A stretch of DNA of 52,245 bases from a virus: positions 1 through 52,245 of IMG/VR virus record IMGVR_UViG_3300030106_004934; one strand, written 5' to 3'. The stretch's first letter is position 1, and each line of letters begins with the position of its first letter. The position numbers and the translations under genes are program-made. This document shows, piece after piece, positions 15,430 through 22,747 of this stretch. The notes under the pieces were generated by a model. That model had not been told where the DNA came from, ran no database searches, and was given only the letters and a program-made list of their open reading frames with translations.

Positions 15430-16152
15430 ATGGCAACATTTGAAGCACAGGTAGAAGGAATAACAGGCATAGCAATAGCAAGTAGCGGAACAAATCCTAC
15501 TCAAGCAGAATTGCATGAATTTTTAAGAGAAGGCGTTATAGATGTTACTAATAGAACTTTATCTTCAAATCCTAGAAGAGCTCAAGATTTTCAAAGAGAA
15601 TCTTCTGTTACTGATAGTCAAGGTCTTGATATAAAAGGAGCTAAAATTATCGGAGTAATGAGAGAAAGAAATGGTGATGGAAGTTCAGATGGAACAACTT
15701 TATGGGAAGAATGCAGATATATTCCTCCTACATTACAATCTAGAGTTGTTGATGTGAATAGTTTGCACTATGCTTCTATGTATAATCCTGTTTATATGAT
15801 TGATGGAGATTCATTAATTAATGTATATCCAGTTCCAAGTAGCAATAATGGATATAGAGCATTTTACGTAAATAATATTCCAACTGCATCAGATGATGCG
15901 ACTACTAATTTTCATACTAAAGATGGATGGAAATATTTTCCAAATGAATTAGAGCCTTTAGTAGTAATATATGCTTCAATTAAAACATTAGAAAATACTT
16001 TAGCTAATTGGATACAAGAAGAAGAAGATTTAGAATTAACACAAGCAACCAATGTACATTTAACACAATTAAAACAACAATATGACAATGCGTTTATAAT
16101 GGCTGCTCAAGGAACAGCTCAGCAAGCAGAAGCTAGTCAGCAAATGGAGTAA
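15430..16152 (+). CDS. Head-tail adaptor protein candidate, P22 gp4-like position (240 aa)
   Basis: Begins MATFEAQVEGITGIAIASSG. After an N-terminal helical pair (QAELHEFLREGVIDVTNR) a beta region follows with YNPVYMIDGDSLINVYPVPS and a C-terminal helical bundle containing FPNELEPLVVIYASIKTLEN. This order is the one I associate with podovirus/siphovirus adaptor proteins that dock under the portal. Gene order capsid - decoration - adaptor supports it. The exact family is not verified. Confidence 0.78.
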   Translation: MATFEAQVEGITGIAIASSGTNPTQAELHEFLREGVIDVTNRTLSSNPRRAQDFQRESSVTDSQGLDIKGAKIIGVMRERNGDGSSDGTTLWEECRYIPPTLQSRVVDVNSLHYASMYNPVYMIDGDSLINVYPVPSSNNGYRAFYVNNIPTASDDATTNFHTKDGWKYFPNELEPLVVIYASIKTLENTLANWIQEEEDLELTQATNVHLTQLKQQYDNAFIMAAQGTAQQAEASQQME

Positions 16153-16154
16153 TA

Positions 16155-16436
16155 ATGAAAGTTAAAGAATTAATGGAAAGAGCAGGTATAAAAGAAACTG
16201 GTAGAGCTTTAGCATACATAAAAGATGCACTAGAAGAAATTAACACTTTATCAGAAACTCACGTAACTACTTCTAGAATAGATTTAGAGAAAGATAAAAG
16301 ATTTTACAATATTCCAAAAGAAACACTTAAAATTACAGATATTAGAGCTAAAAATCATTTAAATAGCAAGGATGAATACAGATCTATTCCAAGAATGGTT
16401 TATGAGCCTATAAATAAAGATGGAGACGGCATTTAA
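16155..16436 (+). CDS. Small tail-region protein (93 aa)
   Basis: Starts 2 nt after the adaptor stop. A helical N-terminal half (MKVKELMERAGIKETGRAL...) is followed by a beta-strand-like segment (FYNIPKETLKITDIRAKN). Short proteins with this N-terminal helix and 'Y-IP-..LKI..I' strand occur beside adaptors in other podoviruses and may complete the connector. Function is otherwise unknown. Confidence 0.7.
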   Translation: MKVKELMERAGIKETGRALAYIKDALEEINTLSETHVTTSRIDLEKDKRFYNIPKETLKITDIRAKNHLNSKDEYRSIPRMVYEPINKDGDGI

Positions 16437-16438
16437 TT

Positions 16439-17494
16439 ATGGCTACACCTAAAGAATATGCCTATTATATAAAAGGTAATAAAATAGCATTAGTAGAAAG
16501 AAATACTGCTTTTGACAATGATCCTAATTCAAGAAACTATGGGCCAGGTACTAAAGATATACAATGGGAAAGCCCTTTAACTTCAGTTACAGATGCTTTA
16601 GAAATTGAATATACACATGTTCCTAATTACAGAATAAATACATCATCTACATTAGAAGTAAATAAATTTTATGTAAATGGATGGACTGTTATTGATGGTT
16701 ATTTAGCATTTGTAAGAGCTCATAGTGCTACTGCAGGCCCTGCTAATTGGACAGCTGCTCCTTACAGTACTGTTGGAGTTGATGAATATATAGCTATAGA
16801 AGGCAGTGAAAGATGGAATGGAATTCATAAAATAAAAGCTAGAGCTAATACAGGAATATTAACGACTTATACTAGAGTTAATTCTAATCCTACTATAATC
16901 ACAGGAAGTAGTAATATAAATATTGGCGGCGAATCAGGTGGAAAAGCTAAAATACACGCTAATAATAACAGTAATATATACTTTAGTGAATTGTTTTCTG
17001 CTGGAGATTATATATTTATATCTGGATCTGGTACTGCTCACAATAATATTATGTGGGAAATACACTCTGTTGAAGTTACTGCAGATGGCTCAGGAGAAGA
17101 AGATTCGGCAATATATGTAGCTAATAGCTATAGATGTGCAGAAGATATAAGCGCTAATGCTGTTGTAGGAGTTTTAAATACAGAGCAAATAGACACTACT
17201 CCTAATACTACGGCTGAAGCAAGTGCAAGTATAACAGTACACAAAGTATTTAGAGATTTCTGTACTATTCAATCAGATATAACTGCAATGTTAGACGAAG
17301 ATTTTGAATTAGATTTACCAAGATACTTAAATAGAGCTATAGTTTTTTATTTAAAGGCAAAACAATTAGAAGATGTTATGGAAGTAGAGGGCTCTGAATA
17401 TTTTATGGCTAAATTTAGAAAATTAGTAGAAGAAGATAATTCTAATAAAAAAGGCAAGCATAGAGTAATGCAAGGGCATTGGAATTTACTGTGA
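16439..17494 (+). CDS. Tail-associated protein, beta-rich (351 aa)
   Basis: Begins MATPKEYAYYIKGNKIALVE; an Asn/Ser/Thr/Gly-rich centre with repetitive beta-strand patterns (SNINIGGESGGKAKIHANNN), then a helical C-terminal segment ending LVEEDNSNKKGKHRVM. Composition and position between the adaptor and the small-protein cluster suggest a tail tube, nozzle or virion surface component. I do not recognise a family. Confidence 0.7.
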   Translation: MATPKEYAYYIKGNKIALVERNTAFDNDPNSRNYGPGTKDIQWESPLTSVTDALEIEYTHVPNYRINTSSTLEVNKFYVNGWTVIDGYLAFVRAHSATAGPANWTAAPYSTVGVDEYIAIEGSERWNGIHKIKARANTGILTTYTRVNSNPTIITGSSNINIGGESGGKAKIHANNNSNIYFSELFSAGDYIFISGSGTAHNNIMWEIHSVEVTADGSGEEDSAIYVANSYRCAEDISANAVVGVLNTEQIDTTPNTTAEASASITVHKVFRDFCTIQSDITAMLDEDFELDLPRYLNRAIVFYLKAKQLEDVMEVEGSEYFMAKFRKLVEEDNSNKKGKHRVMQGHWNLL

Positions 17495-17613
17495 TGGAGT
17501 CAATCTTGTTAGAATTAAATATAATGGAAAATTTTAGAGATATATTATATTTTATGGCAGGATTTTTTACAACATTTTGTTTAGGTTATATGATGCATAA
17601 AGGAGATGAATAA
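17494..17613 (+). CDS. Small single-span membrane protein (39 aa)
   Basis: ATG overlaps the upstream stop (TGATG), and its TAA overlaps the next start (TAATG). Sequence MESILLELNIMENFRDILYF then MAGFFTTFCLGYMMHKGDE has one hydrophobic segment of about 17 residues and a charged C-terminus. Double coupling supports reality. Possibly a virion membrane-contacting peptide or a minor lysis factor. Confidence 0.6.
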   Translation: MESILLELNIMENFRDILYFMAGFFTTFCLGYMMHKGDE

Positions 17614-17864
17614 TGGTTTTACAAACAATGGTAGTTAAATTAATATTCAAAGCTATAATGGAAAAAATTAATGAAAAGCATAATCTTAATAAAATAGATC
17701 GATATGTAAATCAAGATAATGAACTTGATATTAAAGTTAAGTCATTAGAAAAAAAATTAAAAAAATTAGAAAAGGATTCACATCCTAGAGCTGATTGGAT
17801 ATGTATGGATTGTGGATGTAAGGCTAAAAAAATAGAAAAAATTAAAACAAAGAAGAAAAAATGA
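17613..17864 (+). CDS. Coiled-coil protein with a C-x2-C-x-C motif (83 aa)
   Basis: A hydrophobic N-terminal helix (MVLQTMVVKLIFKAIM), a strongly charged coiled coil (ELDIKVKSLEKKLKKLEKD), then WICMDCGCKAKK, a metal-binding-like Cys motif, and a poly-Lys tail. TAATG and ATGA overlaps tie it to both neighbours. Could be a short trimeric fibre or connector element; no family recognised. Confidence 0.68.
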   Translation: MVLQTMVVKLIFKAIMEKINEKHNLNKIDRYVNQDNELDIKVKSLEKKLKKLEKDSHPRADWICMDCGCKAKKIEKIKTKKKK

Positions 17865-17983
17865 GTAAAAAAGTAAGCTGGCTATGGGGTGGCAAAAGAT
17901 ATTATGGGACATTTATAAGAGAAACTAAAACACATAAGTTTGCTAGAACTCATAACGGAAAAGTAAAAAAGATTAAAAAATGA
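17861..17983 (+). CDS. Tiny basic protein (40 aa)
   Basis: ATGA overlap with the previous stop. The product, beginning MSKKVSWLWGGKRYYGTFIR and ending KVKKIKK, is about 35 percent Lys/Arg with paired Trp residues. Like the 42-, 59- and 69-residue basic proteins elsewhere in the late block it may bind DNA or RNA; a purely structural role is equally possible. Confidence 0.55.
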   Translation: MSKKVSWLWGGKRYYGTFIRETKTHKFARTHNGKVKKIKK

Positions 17984-17999
17984 AAATAGGAAATAAATA

Positions 18000-18347
18000 A
18001 TGGCAGCAAGAACAAATCCTGGGCTTAAAGGCTATACAACTGAAGAATGTCAAAATATAGCTTTAGGACAATGTGGCTCTGTGTTTATTAGTGATACTAC
18101 TGAAAATACAGCTCCAAATGGCTTGTTTTATATAGCTATAACTGTAGTTAATGATTGTAAATTTGAAACATTAACTCAGGCAGATAATACTGTATGTTTT
18201 GGTGATGGAGGAACTGCTAGTGATGCTGGCCCTCCAGGAGATCTTGTAGCTAATACAATAGCATTTCCATCTGGACTAACTATATTTGGAAGATGGACAA
18301 CTATTGATTTAGCTCAAGGTAAAGTAATAGCATATTTAGGACAATAA
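18000..18347 (+). CDS. Small beta-rich surface protein, paralogue 1 (115 aa)
   Basis: Opening MAARTNPGLKGYTTEECQNI, a beta-rich middle and the ending FGRWTTIDLAQGKVIAYLGQ. The opening ('G-T-EE---ALGQ-G') and ending ('GxF/W--I-L----IAYLG') match the gene at 19869, and the ending also matches the gene at 19377, so these are tandem paralogues. Short, repeated beta proteins near the tail gene cluster are likely trimers of decoration or fibre-tip proteins. Overlaps the next gene by one base. Confidence 0.72.
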   Translation: MAARTNPGLKGYTTEECQNIALGQCGSVFISDTTENTAPNGLFYIAITVVNDCKFETLTQADNTVCFGDGGTASDAGPPGDLVANTIAFPSGLTIFGRWTTIDLAQGKVIAYLGQ

Positions 18348-19159
18348 TGGCTTTAGGTTTAGGAATTAGTACAGGAGTGATGGATAGCGGTGGAAATGGA
18401 AAAGATATTCGCCCACCAAGTTTAAATCTTGATGGAGTTGATGATCTTGTTCACGGAACTGCAGGAGATTCAGAATTTGACAGTTGGAGCGATTTTACAA
18501 TTGTTATGTTTATAGAAAATAATAAACATCCTTATTTAGAAAGCAATCATTTAATATCGCTAGGAGATTCGTTTTCCTATAAAAAAGGATTTGATTTATA
18601 TTTTTATAGTGGAAATTTAATAGGATCTTTAGGAGATGGAAGCAGCGGAAGCGATACAGCTATTGTAAATTTAAATCTTGCTTTAAATCATCCTAAAGGA
18701 AGAAATCAAAGAATTCTTGTAGGTTTTAAAGGTGATGCTAGTGAAAATGAAATAACAGCTTTTGGCTATACAATTGTTAAAGGTTACGAAGAAACTACAA
18801 CTTCATTTACATATTCAAATTGGGGAGATGTAGGAGCAAATGTTTCTTTAGTAGTAGGCGGCAAAGATTCAAATGCAGGAACTAGTTTAGCTATTACTGA
18901 AGATTGGGGTGGTGGAGGAATCCATAATGTAGCAATGTGGAAATCTGTTTTAACTGAAGCTAATGTAACATCTCTTTGGAATGGTGGTATTCCTATGGAT
19001 TATGAAGGAATTTTAGGTTCAGCTCCTGATCATTATTGGAAAATGAATAATGACGATGCTAGATTAGGTTATCCAAAAGATCGAGGAAGTGCAACAGCAA
19101 AAAATTTAGCTTTTGCAGGATCCTCAAAAATATCAAAACTTCAGGAGTTAAATCCGTGA
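18347..19159 (+). CDS. LamG/concanavalin-like lectin domain protein (270 aa)
   Basis: The pattern is that of a laminin-G-like jelly roll: SLNLDGVDDLV at residue ~25, a strand-rich core (FTIVMFIENN, KGFDLYFYSG, NVSLVVGGKDSN), then the highly typical VAMWKSVLTEANVTSLWNGG and an end block with DHYWKMNND. Such domains bind carbohydrate on receptors, so this is probably a virion surface adhesin or receptor-binding decoration. It sits between two of the paralogous small beta proteins, making a surface-protein island. No signal peptide or enzyme motif. Confidence 0.82.
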   Translation: MALGLGISTGVMDSGGNGKDIRPPSLNLDGVDDLVHGTAGDSEFDSWSDFTIVMFIENNKHPYLESNHLISLGDSFSYKKGFDLYFYSGNLIGSLGDGSSGSDTAIVNLNLALNHPKGRNQRILVGFKGDASENEITAFGYTIVKGYEETTTSFTYSNWGDVGANVSLVVGGKDSNAGTSLAITEDWGGGGIHNVAMWKSVLTEANVTSLWNGGIPMDYEGILGSAPDHYWKMNNDDARLGYPKDRGSATAKNLAFAGSSKISKLQELNP

Positions 19160-19380
19160 TTTATATTATAAAAGATACATCAGATGTAACACAAGAAATG
19201 TTGAATTTAAGCTTGTCTAATAGAAAAACATTAGATGGATCTAAGACTGTTTTAAAATGGAGTGGAAATACTCCTGAAATATTTAAAAATGAAACTTTTT
19301 ATAATGTAGCTGAAATAGGTGCTATAATGAATAAAAATGATGGTGTATGGAATAAAATAAAAGATGAGAGTATTTTATGA
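19156..19380 (+). CDS. Small hypothetical protein in the surface-protein island (74 aa)
   Basis: Starts with a GTGATT context overlapping the lectin stop by 4 nt; begins MIYIIKDTSDVTQEMLNLSL and has NRKTLDGSKTVLKWSG in the middle. Overlaps the next gene by 4 nt (ATGA). The short beta-rich character and context suggest a chaperone or surface accessory for the lectin-like protein; no family recognised. Confidence 0.68.
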   Translation: MIYIIKDTSDVTQEMLNLSLSNRKTLDGSKTVLKWSGNTPEIFKNETFYNVAEIGAIMNKNDGVWNKIKDESIL

Positions 19381-19859
19381 GTTTAAGAAATTTAACACCA
19401 CTTACAAAAACAGCTTTATTATTTAATCAAGCTGGAACAGAGTTAGTAGTTTTTGATAATAACAATACTACAGGGCATGCTAGAGGGCATAGCGGCTCAG
19501 GTTCTCAAATATATACAGAAATTATTTTTGGAAATGAATGTGGAAAATTTACTAGTGCTCACAATACAACGGGTACTTATTTTTTCCCACATATAGAATA
19601 TGCAACTTGTATAAAAGGGCTTACCATTCATTCTAGTTTAATAAATGTAGCTCATACTAGAACAGAAGCTAAAAGCTTAACAGGTGATCATTTAGGAAAA
19701 GATGCTATTTATGATCCAGATGCATCAACTTTGCAAAATATAGGTATAGAGAACGGAGATGAAGTTTATGGAAAATTTACAAGAATAGCATTTGAACAAA
19801 CAAGTAGCTCGTCATATTTAGGAAGAGCGTTAATAACATTTGGGCCCAGTCTAAATTAA
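19377..19859 (+). CDS. Beta-rich surface protein, paralogue 2 (160 aa)
   Basis: Opens MSLRNLTPLTKTALLFNQAG and ends with GDEVYGKFTRIAFEQTSS and LGRALITFG, the same 'G-xVYGxFxxI......LxxYxxxG' closing block as the genes at 18000 and 19869. The middle contains unusual His and Gly runs (HARGHSGSG) and a Cys near residue 58. Likely a diverged copy of a small virion surface protein. Function inferred only from size, repeats and context. Confidence 0.7.
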   Translation: MSLRNLTPLTKTALLFNQAGTELVVFDNNNTTGHARGHSGSGSQIYTEIIFGNECGKFTSAHNTTGTYFFPHIEYATCIKGLTIHSSLINVAHTRTEAKSLTGDHLGKDAIYDPDASTLQNIGIENGDEVYGKFTRIAFEQTSSSSYLGRALITFGPSLN

Positions 19860-19868
19860 GGAGAAAAA

Positions 19869-20213
19869 ATGGGAAGAATTGTACATAGAGGTGTAAGAGA
19901 ATTTACAGGAGAAGAGCTTTCTGGTGTAGCTTTAGGGCAAAATGGATTTAAAATAATATCAGGAGCAGAAGTGGAATGCGGTGTTACTTCAGGATATGAA
20001 AATATTGCTTATTTTGTAGCTTTAAAAGCTATAGATGTAGATACTGAAGTAGAAGCAAGAAGTATTGCCGCAGGAGACGATTTAACTACTAATAGTGGTG
20101 TATACAATGGAAGTAGTCCTGTAACAGTATTGCAAGGAGATATTATATATGGAGCATTTGATAAGGTAGAGGTTGCTGCAAGTGATTATATAATAGCTTA
20201 TATTGGCAGATAA
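19869..20213 (+). CDS. Beta-rich surface protein, paralogue 3 (114 aa)
   Basis: AAGGAGAAAAA precedes the ATG. Begins MGRIVHRGVREFTGEELSGV and ends with IIYGAFDKVEVAASDYIIAYIGR, parallel to the gene at 18000 over its length (G-T-EE-ALGQ-G start, IAY-G end). The three copies have diverged strongly, which suggests old duplications. Role: probable small head or tail surface protein. Confidence 0.72.
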   Translation: MGRIVHRGVREFTGEELSGVALGQNGFKIISGAEVECGVTSGYENIAYFVALKAIDVDTEVEARSIAAGDDLTTNSGVYNGSSPVTVLQGDIIYGAFDKVEVAASDYIIAYIGR

Positions 20214-20228
20214 TAACAAGGAGAAAAC

Positions 20229-20438
20229 ATGGCAAGAAAAAAAAGAATGTCAGGTAAAAAATACGGAGCTGGAAAAGGTGCTCCTAAAATGGCTGGGAAA
20301 CCAGCAATATTATCTCTATCTAGAGTAACAGGAAAAGTTGCTCCTAGTGTAAAAAGAGGTAAAATTACAGTTAGAGGCAAAAGTGTAGCTAGGAAAGCTA
20401 CTTCAGCTGGAAAGAAAAGAGGCAGAGGTTACAGATAA
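20229..20438 (+). CDS. Small Lys/Arg/Gly-rich basic protein (69 aa)
   Basis: AAGGAGAAAAC precedes the ATG. The product is strongly basic and Gly/Ala-rich (MARKKRMSGKKYGAGKGAPK ... GKKRGRGYR), without acidic residues, resembling protamine- or histone-tail-like peptides and ribosomal-type basic tails. Located between surface proteins and the holin candidate; could neutralise packaged DNA. No family recognised. Confidence 0.65.
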   Translation: MARKKRMSGKKYGAGKGAPKMAGKPAILSLSRVTGKVAPSVKRGKITVRGKSVARKATSAGKKRGRGYR

Positions 20439-20585
20439 ATGCAAGATACATTAAAAACAGCGGGAGTAGGTTTAGGTGGATCTTGGGTAGGTTTTATGAA
20501 TTGGTTTCCCGAGGTTATTAGTGTATGTGTTGCAGTAGTAACCTTGATATATATGTGTATCAAGGTATATAAAGAACTAAAGTAG
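20439..20585 (+). CDS. Holin candidate, single-span (48 aa)
   Basis: Follows the previous stop directly. The sequence begins MQDTLKTAGVGLGGSWVGFM, then NWFPEVISVCVAVVTLIYMC and IKVYKELK. The single hydrophobic helix preceded by a Gly-rich amphipathic stretch and ending in a charged KVYKELK tail looks like short class II/III phage holins. With the metallophosphoesterase and a second single-span protein next to it, this is the lysis-like segment. Recognition is from pattern, not search. Confidence 0.72.
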   Translation: MQDTLKTAGVGLGGSWVGFMNWFPEVISVCVAVVTLIYMCIKVYKELK

Positions 20586-20595
20586 GGGAGGCTAT

Positions 20596-21375
20596 ATGCC
20601 TAAAGGGGATAAAGGTGTAATTAAACGAGTAATAGTTACACCTGACAAACATTTCCCAATACATGATCAGAAAGCGATTAATGTAGTTTGTAAAGGGATT
20701 GAACTTGTAAAGCCTGATGCTTATGTTGATTTAGGCGATACGGGAGAATGGGAACATTTTAGCACACATTACTGGAAAGGTAGGTTTGCTAAACCAATGG
20801 AAGATTTAATACCATTATTAAATAAAGATGTAAAGGCTGTTAATAAAGGTATGGATCAAATTGATAGATCTTTGAATAAAGTAGGATGTAATGAAAGGCA
20901 TTTTGTGCAAGGCAATCATGAAGTATGGTTAGATAAGTTTGTAACAAGATATCCTTATTTAGATGAATACATGACCTACAATGCTTTAAAGTTAAAAGAA
21001 AGAGGGTATAATTACCATCCTTATAATAAACAAAAAGGTTTAAAAATAGGGAAACTTAATTTTACTCATGGTAAATTTACTTCTAAGTATCATTCTTTTA
21101 AACATTTAGATGTATATGGTGAGAGTATTATGTATGGACATACTCACGATCTACAAAGGCATACTAAAACTCATAGAGGTGGAACAATAAGTGCTTGGAG
21201 CTTAGGATGTTTAAAGGATATTGAAGCAGATGAAGATTGGTTAAGAGGTAGTTTAACTAATTGGAATCACGGATTTGCTATTGTAGATTTTTTTAAAAAT
21301 GGTAATTTCAATGTGCAAGTTGTTGAAATAATAAAAGGGAAAACAAGTCTCTGGGGAGAATTGTTAGAAGGATAA
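20596..21375 (+). CDS. Calcineurin-like metallophosphoesterase (259 aa)
   Basis: All metallophosphatase motifs are visible: D17-K-H19 (TPDKHFPIHD), D48 in VDLGDTGEWEH, N107-H108-E109 in VQGNHEVW, H158 in NFTHGKFT, and GHTH (181-184). The enzyme would bind two divalent metals and hydrolyse phosphomonoesters or diesters. Size fits the phage class related to serine/threonine phosphatase-like or cyclic-nucleotide phosphodiesterases; the substrate is not predictable. AGGGGAGG gives a strong ribosome binding site. It lies between two holin-like genes, an unexpected place for an enzyme. Confidence 0.88.
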   Translation: MPKGDKGVIKRVIVTPDKHFPIHDQKAINVVCKGIELVKPDAYVDLGDTGEWEHFSTHYWKGRFAKPMEDLIPLLNKDVKAVNKGMDQIDRSLNKVGCNERHFVQGNHEVWLDKFVTRYPYLDEYMTYNALKLKERGYNYHPYNKQKGLKIGKLNFTHGKFTSKYHSFKHLDVYGESIMYGHTHDLQRHTKTHRGGTISAWSLGCLKDIEADEDWLRGSLTNWNHGFAIVDFFKNGNFNVQVVEIIKGKTSLWGELLEG

Positions 21376-21377
21376 AA

Positions 21378-21686
21378 ATGGATTGGTTTGAATTGTTAGA
21401 ACGATATGGTGTTCCATTAGTAGTAGCTGTAGCATTTTGGCTTTTTATACAGAAACAAAACAAATTTATTCAAGATGAATTGCAAAAAGAATTAAGAGAA
21501 TCCTTTACTCGTGTTGAGGGAATTATTATTAAACTAATAGATAATAGTAAAAAACAACAATTAGAGCAAAAAGGTATAGAGAATAGCTTTAAAACACTAG
21601 TTACTATAATAGCTGAATTAAGTGGCAATGGATTAAAGGATAAATTCCTCAGAATGCAAGAAAAAAATGAAAATAAAAGGTATTAA
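21378..21686 (+). CDS. Single-span membrane protein with coiled-coil tail, holin/spanin-like (102 aa)
   Basis: One N-terminal transmembrane helix (GVPLVVAVAFWLFIQKQ, residues 11-27) then a long charged helix. The layout (short periplasmic N-terminus, one span, cytoplasmic coiled coil) resembles BhlA/UviB-type holins, and also i-spanin-like proteins. Begins 2 nt after the phosphoesterase stop. Assignment is tentative; no lipobox or spanin partner visible. Confidence 0.6.
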   Translation: MDWFELLERYGVPLVVAVAFWLFIQKQNKFIQDELQKELRESFTRVEGIIIKLIDNSKKQQLEQKGIENSFKTLVTIIAELSGNGLKDKFLRMQEKNENKRY

Positions 21687-21688
21687 TT

Positions 21689-22324
21689 ATGGTAGAACCA
21701 AAAGGTATGTTAAGATATTTAGAAGACGGAAAAGGCAATAGTGAATTATACTATGATGAAACTGGTCAAATCTGGAGTAAAAATCTAAAAACTGATAAAT
21801 ATACAAAAATGAAGGGTAAGTTTGACAGAATGCAAATGGAAACAGCTAATAAGCAATATTGGGAAAGTCAAAAAAAATCTGTAGATAGAAATGTTGCCGA
21901 TTATTGGAATCAAAGCAAAATGCCCGTAGATACAAATGCAGATATTTTTAGCAAAATAGATTACAGACAATTAAATCAGCCAAATGAAGTGGATGCAAAT
22001 TTAGACGTATATAGCAAAACAGATTTTAGGGATTTAAGTCAAGCAAATAAAGTAAATCCAGATTTAGACGTATATGGAAAAACTGACTTTAGAAAAACAG
22101 CTATGGCTAATGAAGTAGATGCAGCTGTAGATGTGTACGGGAAAACTGATTTTAGAGAAATGACTACAGGAGATTCTGCTACTGATGCAGGTGTTGAAGA
22201 TTATTGGAGCAAGCAACGAGTTCCTGTAGATGAAGATATTCCAAAAAGAGCAACAATTGAACAACTGTTAACTAATTATCTAAATACATTAGATGAGATA
22301 GAAGGTTTCGATATTAATAAATAA
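21689..22324 (+). CDS. Repeat-containing structural protein (211 aa)
   Basis: An N-terminal 70 residues with beta-strand patterns is followed by DYWNQSKMPVD (71-81), then four 21-residue repeats (80-163) of the form V-D-x-x-x-D-[VI]-[YF]-[SG]-K-x-D-[YF]-R, and a second DYWSKQRVPVD (171-181). A C-terminal helix ends the protein. Regular spacing with conserved Asp, Tyr/Phe and Lys suggests a repeated surface or a peptide docking array. Function unknown; lies between the lysis-like genes and tail hub. Confidence 0.75.
   Translation: MVEPKGMLRYLEDGKGNSELYYDETGQIWSKNLKTDKYTKMKGKFDRMQMETANKQYWESQKKSVDRNVADYWNQSKMPVDTNADIFSKIDYRQLNQPNEVDANLDVYSKTDFRDLSQANKVNPDLDVYGKTDFRKTAMANEVDAAVDVYGKTDFREMTTGDSATDAGVEDYWSKQRVPVDEDIPKRATIEQLLTNYLNTLDEIEGFDINK
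21926..22177 (+). repeat. Four imperfect 63-nt in-frame repeats
   Basis: Codons 80-163 of the gene at 21689 repeat every 63 nt with DNA-level similarity around the codons for DVYGKTDFR. Copies 2-4 are closest; copy 1 has FSKIDYR. They encode the 21-residue protein repeats and are not an array of spacers. Confidence 0.85.
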
Positions 22325-22335
22325 AAGGAGAACGC

Positions 22336-22614
22336 ATGGAGTTCATAACAAATCACTTAATGGGTATAATAATTAGCGGAGTATCTGCTTTAGCTTTATG
22401 GGGCTTAAAAAAGATACCTAACGAAGCTATATATTCAAAAGTAGAATCAGTAGGTTTTTGGGCTGGATCTGCTTTAACATTAGGATTAAGTAAGTGGAAA
22501 TTAACTAAAGATATATGGAATAAAACTGTAGAACCTTACTTTGTAGATTTAGTAGATAATACAGCAGGAGCAGCTGTAAAAGGCTTTATTAAAGGATTAA
22601 GAAGTGATTCTTAA
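22336..22614 (+). CDS. Small membrane-associated protein (92 aa)
   Basis: AAAGGAGAACGC precedes the ATG. One N-terminal hydrophobic helix (HLMGIIISGVSALALWGL) followed by an amphipathic part with GFWAGSALTLGLSK and an end VDNTAGAAVKGFIKGLRSDS. Could be a second holin-type or antiholin protein, or a membrane-tethered tail factor. No family recognised. Confidence 0.65.
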   Translation: MEFITNHLMGIIISGVSALALWGLKKIPNEAIYSKVESVGFWAGSALTLGLSKWKLTKDIWNKTVEPYFVDLVDNTAGAAVKGFIKGLRSDS

Positions 22615-22747
22615 AGGATACATAGAAATACCTGAAGATTTTTGGGAGAGTTCTTACAGCACCCCCCTAATTTCCGACTCTTCGGAAAGTGCATACATAG
22701 TTACTCACGTTCAAAGCTCTCCCAAAATTAAGGATAAAGATGCCTAA
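22604..22747 (+). CDS. Possible 47-aa protein (GTG start) coinciding with an inverted repeat
   Basis: AAAGGA lies 7 nt before the GTG at 22604, which overlaps the previous stop by 11 nt; the frame ends 8 nt into the next gene. The product is MILKGYIEIPEDFWESSYST followed by a Ser-rich part and VQSSPKIKDKDA. Codon use is plausible, but it coincides with the 11-bp inverted repeat at 22640-22727, so it may be coding, structured RNA or both. Confidence 0.45.
   Translation: MILKGYIEIPEDFWESSYSTPLISDSSESAYIVTHVQSSPKIKDKDA
22640..22727 (+). promoter_or_regulatory. Closed-stem element E4 before the tail hub gene
   Basis: TTTTGGGAGAG (22640-22650) pairs perfectly with CTCTCCCAAAA (22717-22727), enclosing a TTCCGA/TCGGAA hairpin (22672-22677/22682-22687). 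It ends 12 nt before the ATG of the 1253-residue gene, close to its AAGGAT site. Built like the minus-strand elements E2 and E3 (outer GAGAG/CTCTC stem with hairpins inside), so it may control translation of the tail hub gene. Confidence 0.6.

Noticed and set aside
21926-22177. CRISPR-like array
   Set aside because: The periodic repeats are in-frame codons for a protein repeat without unrelated spacers.
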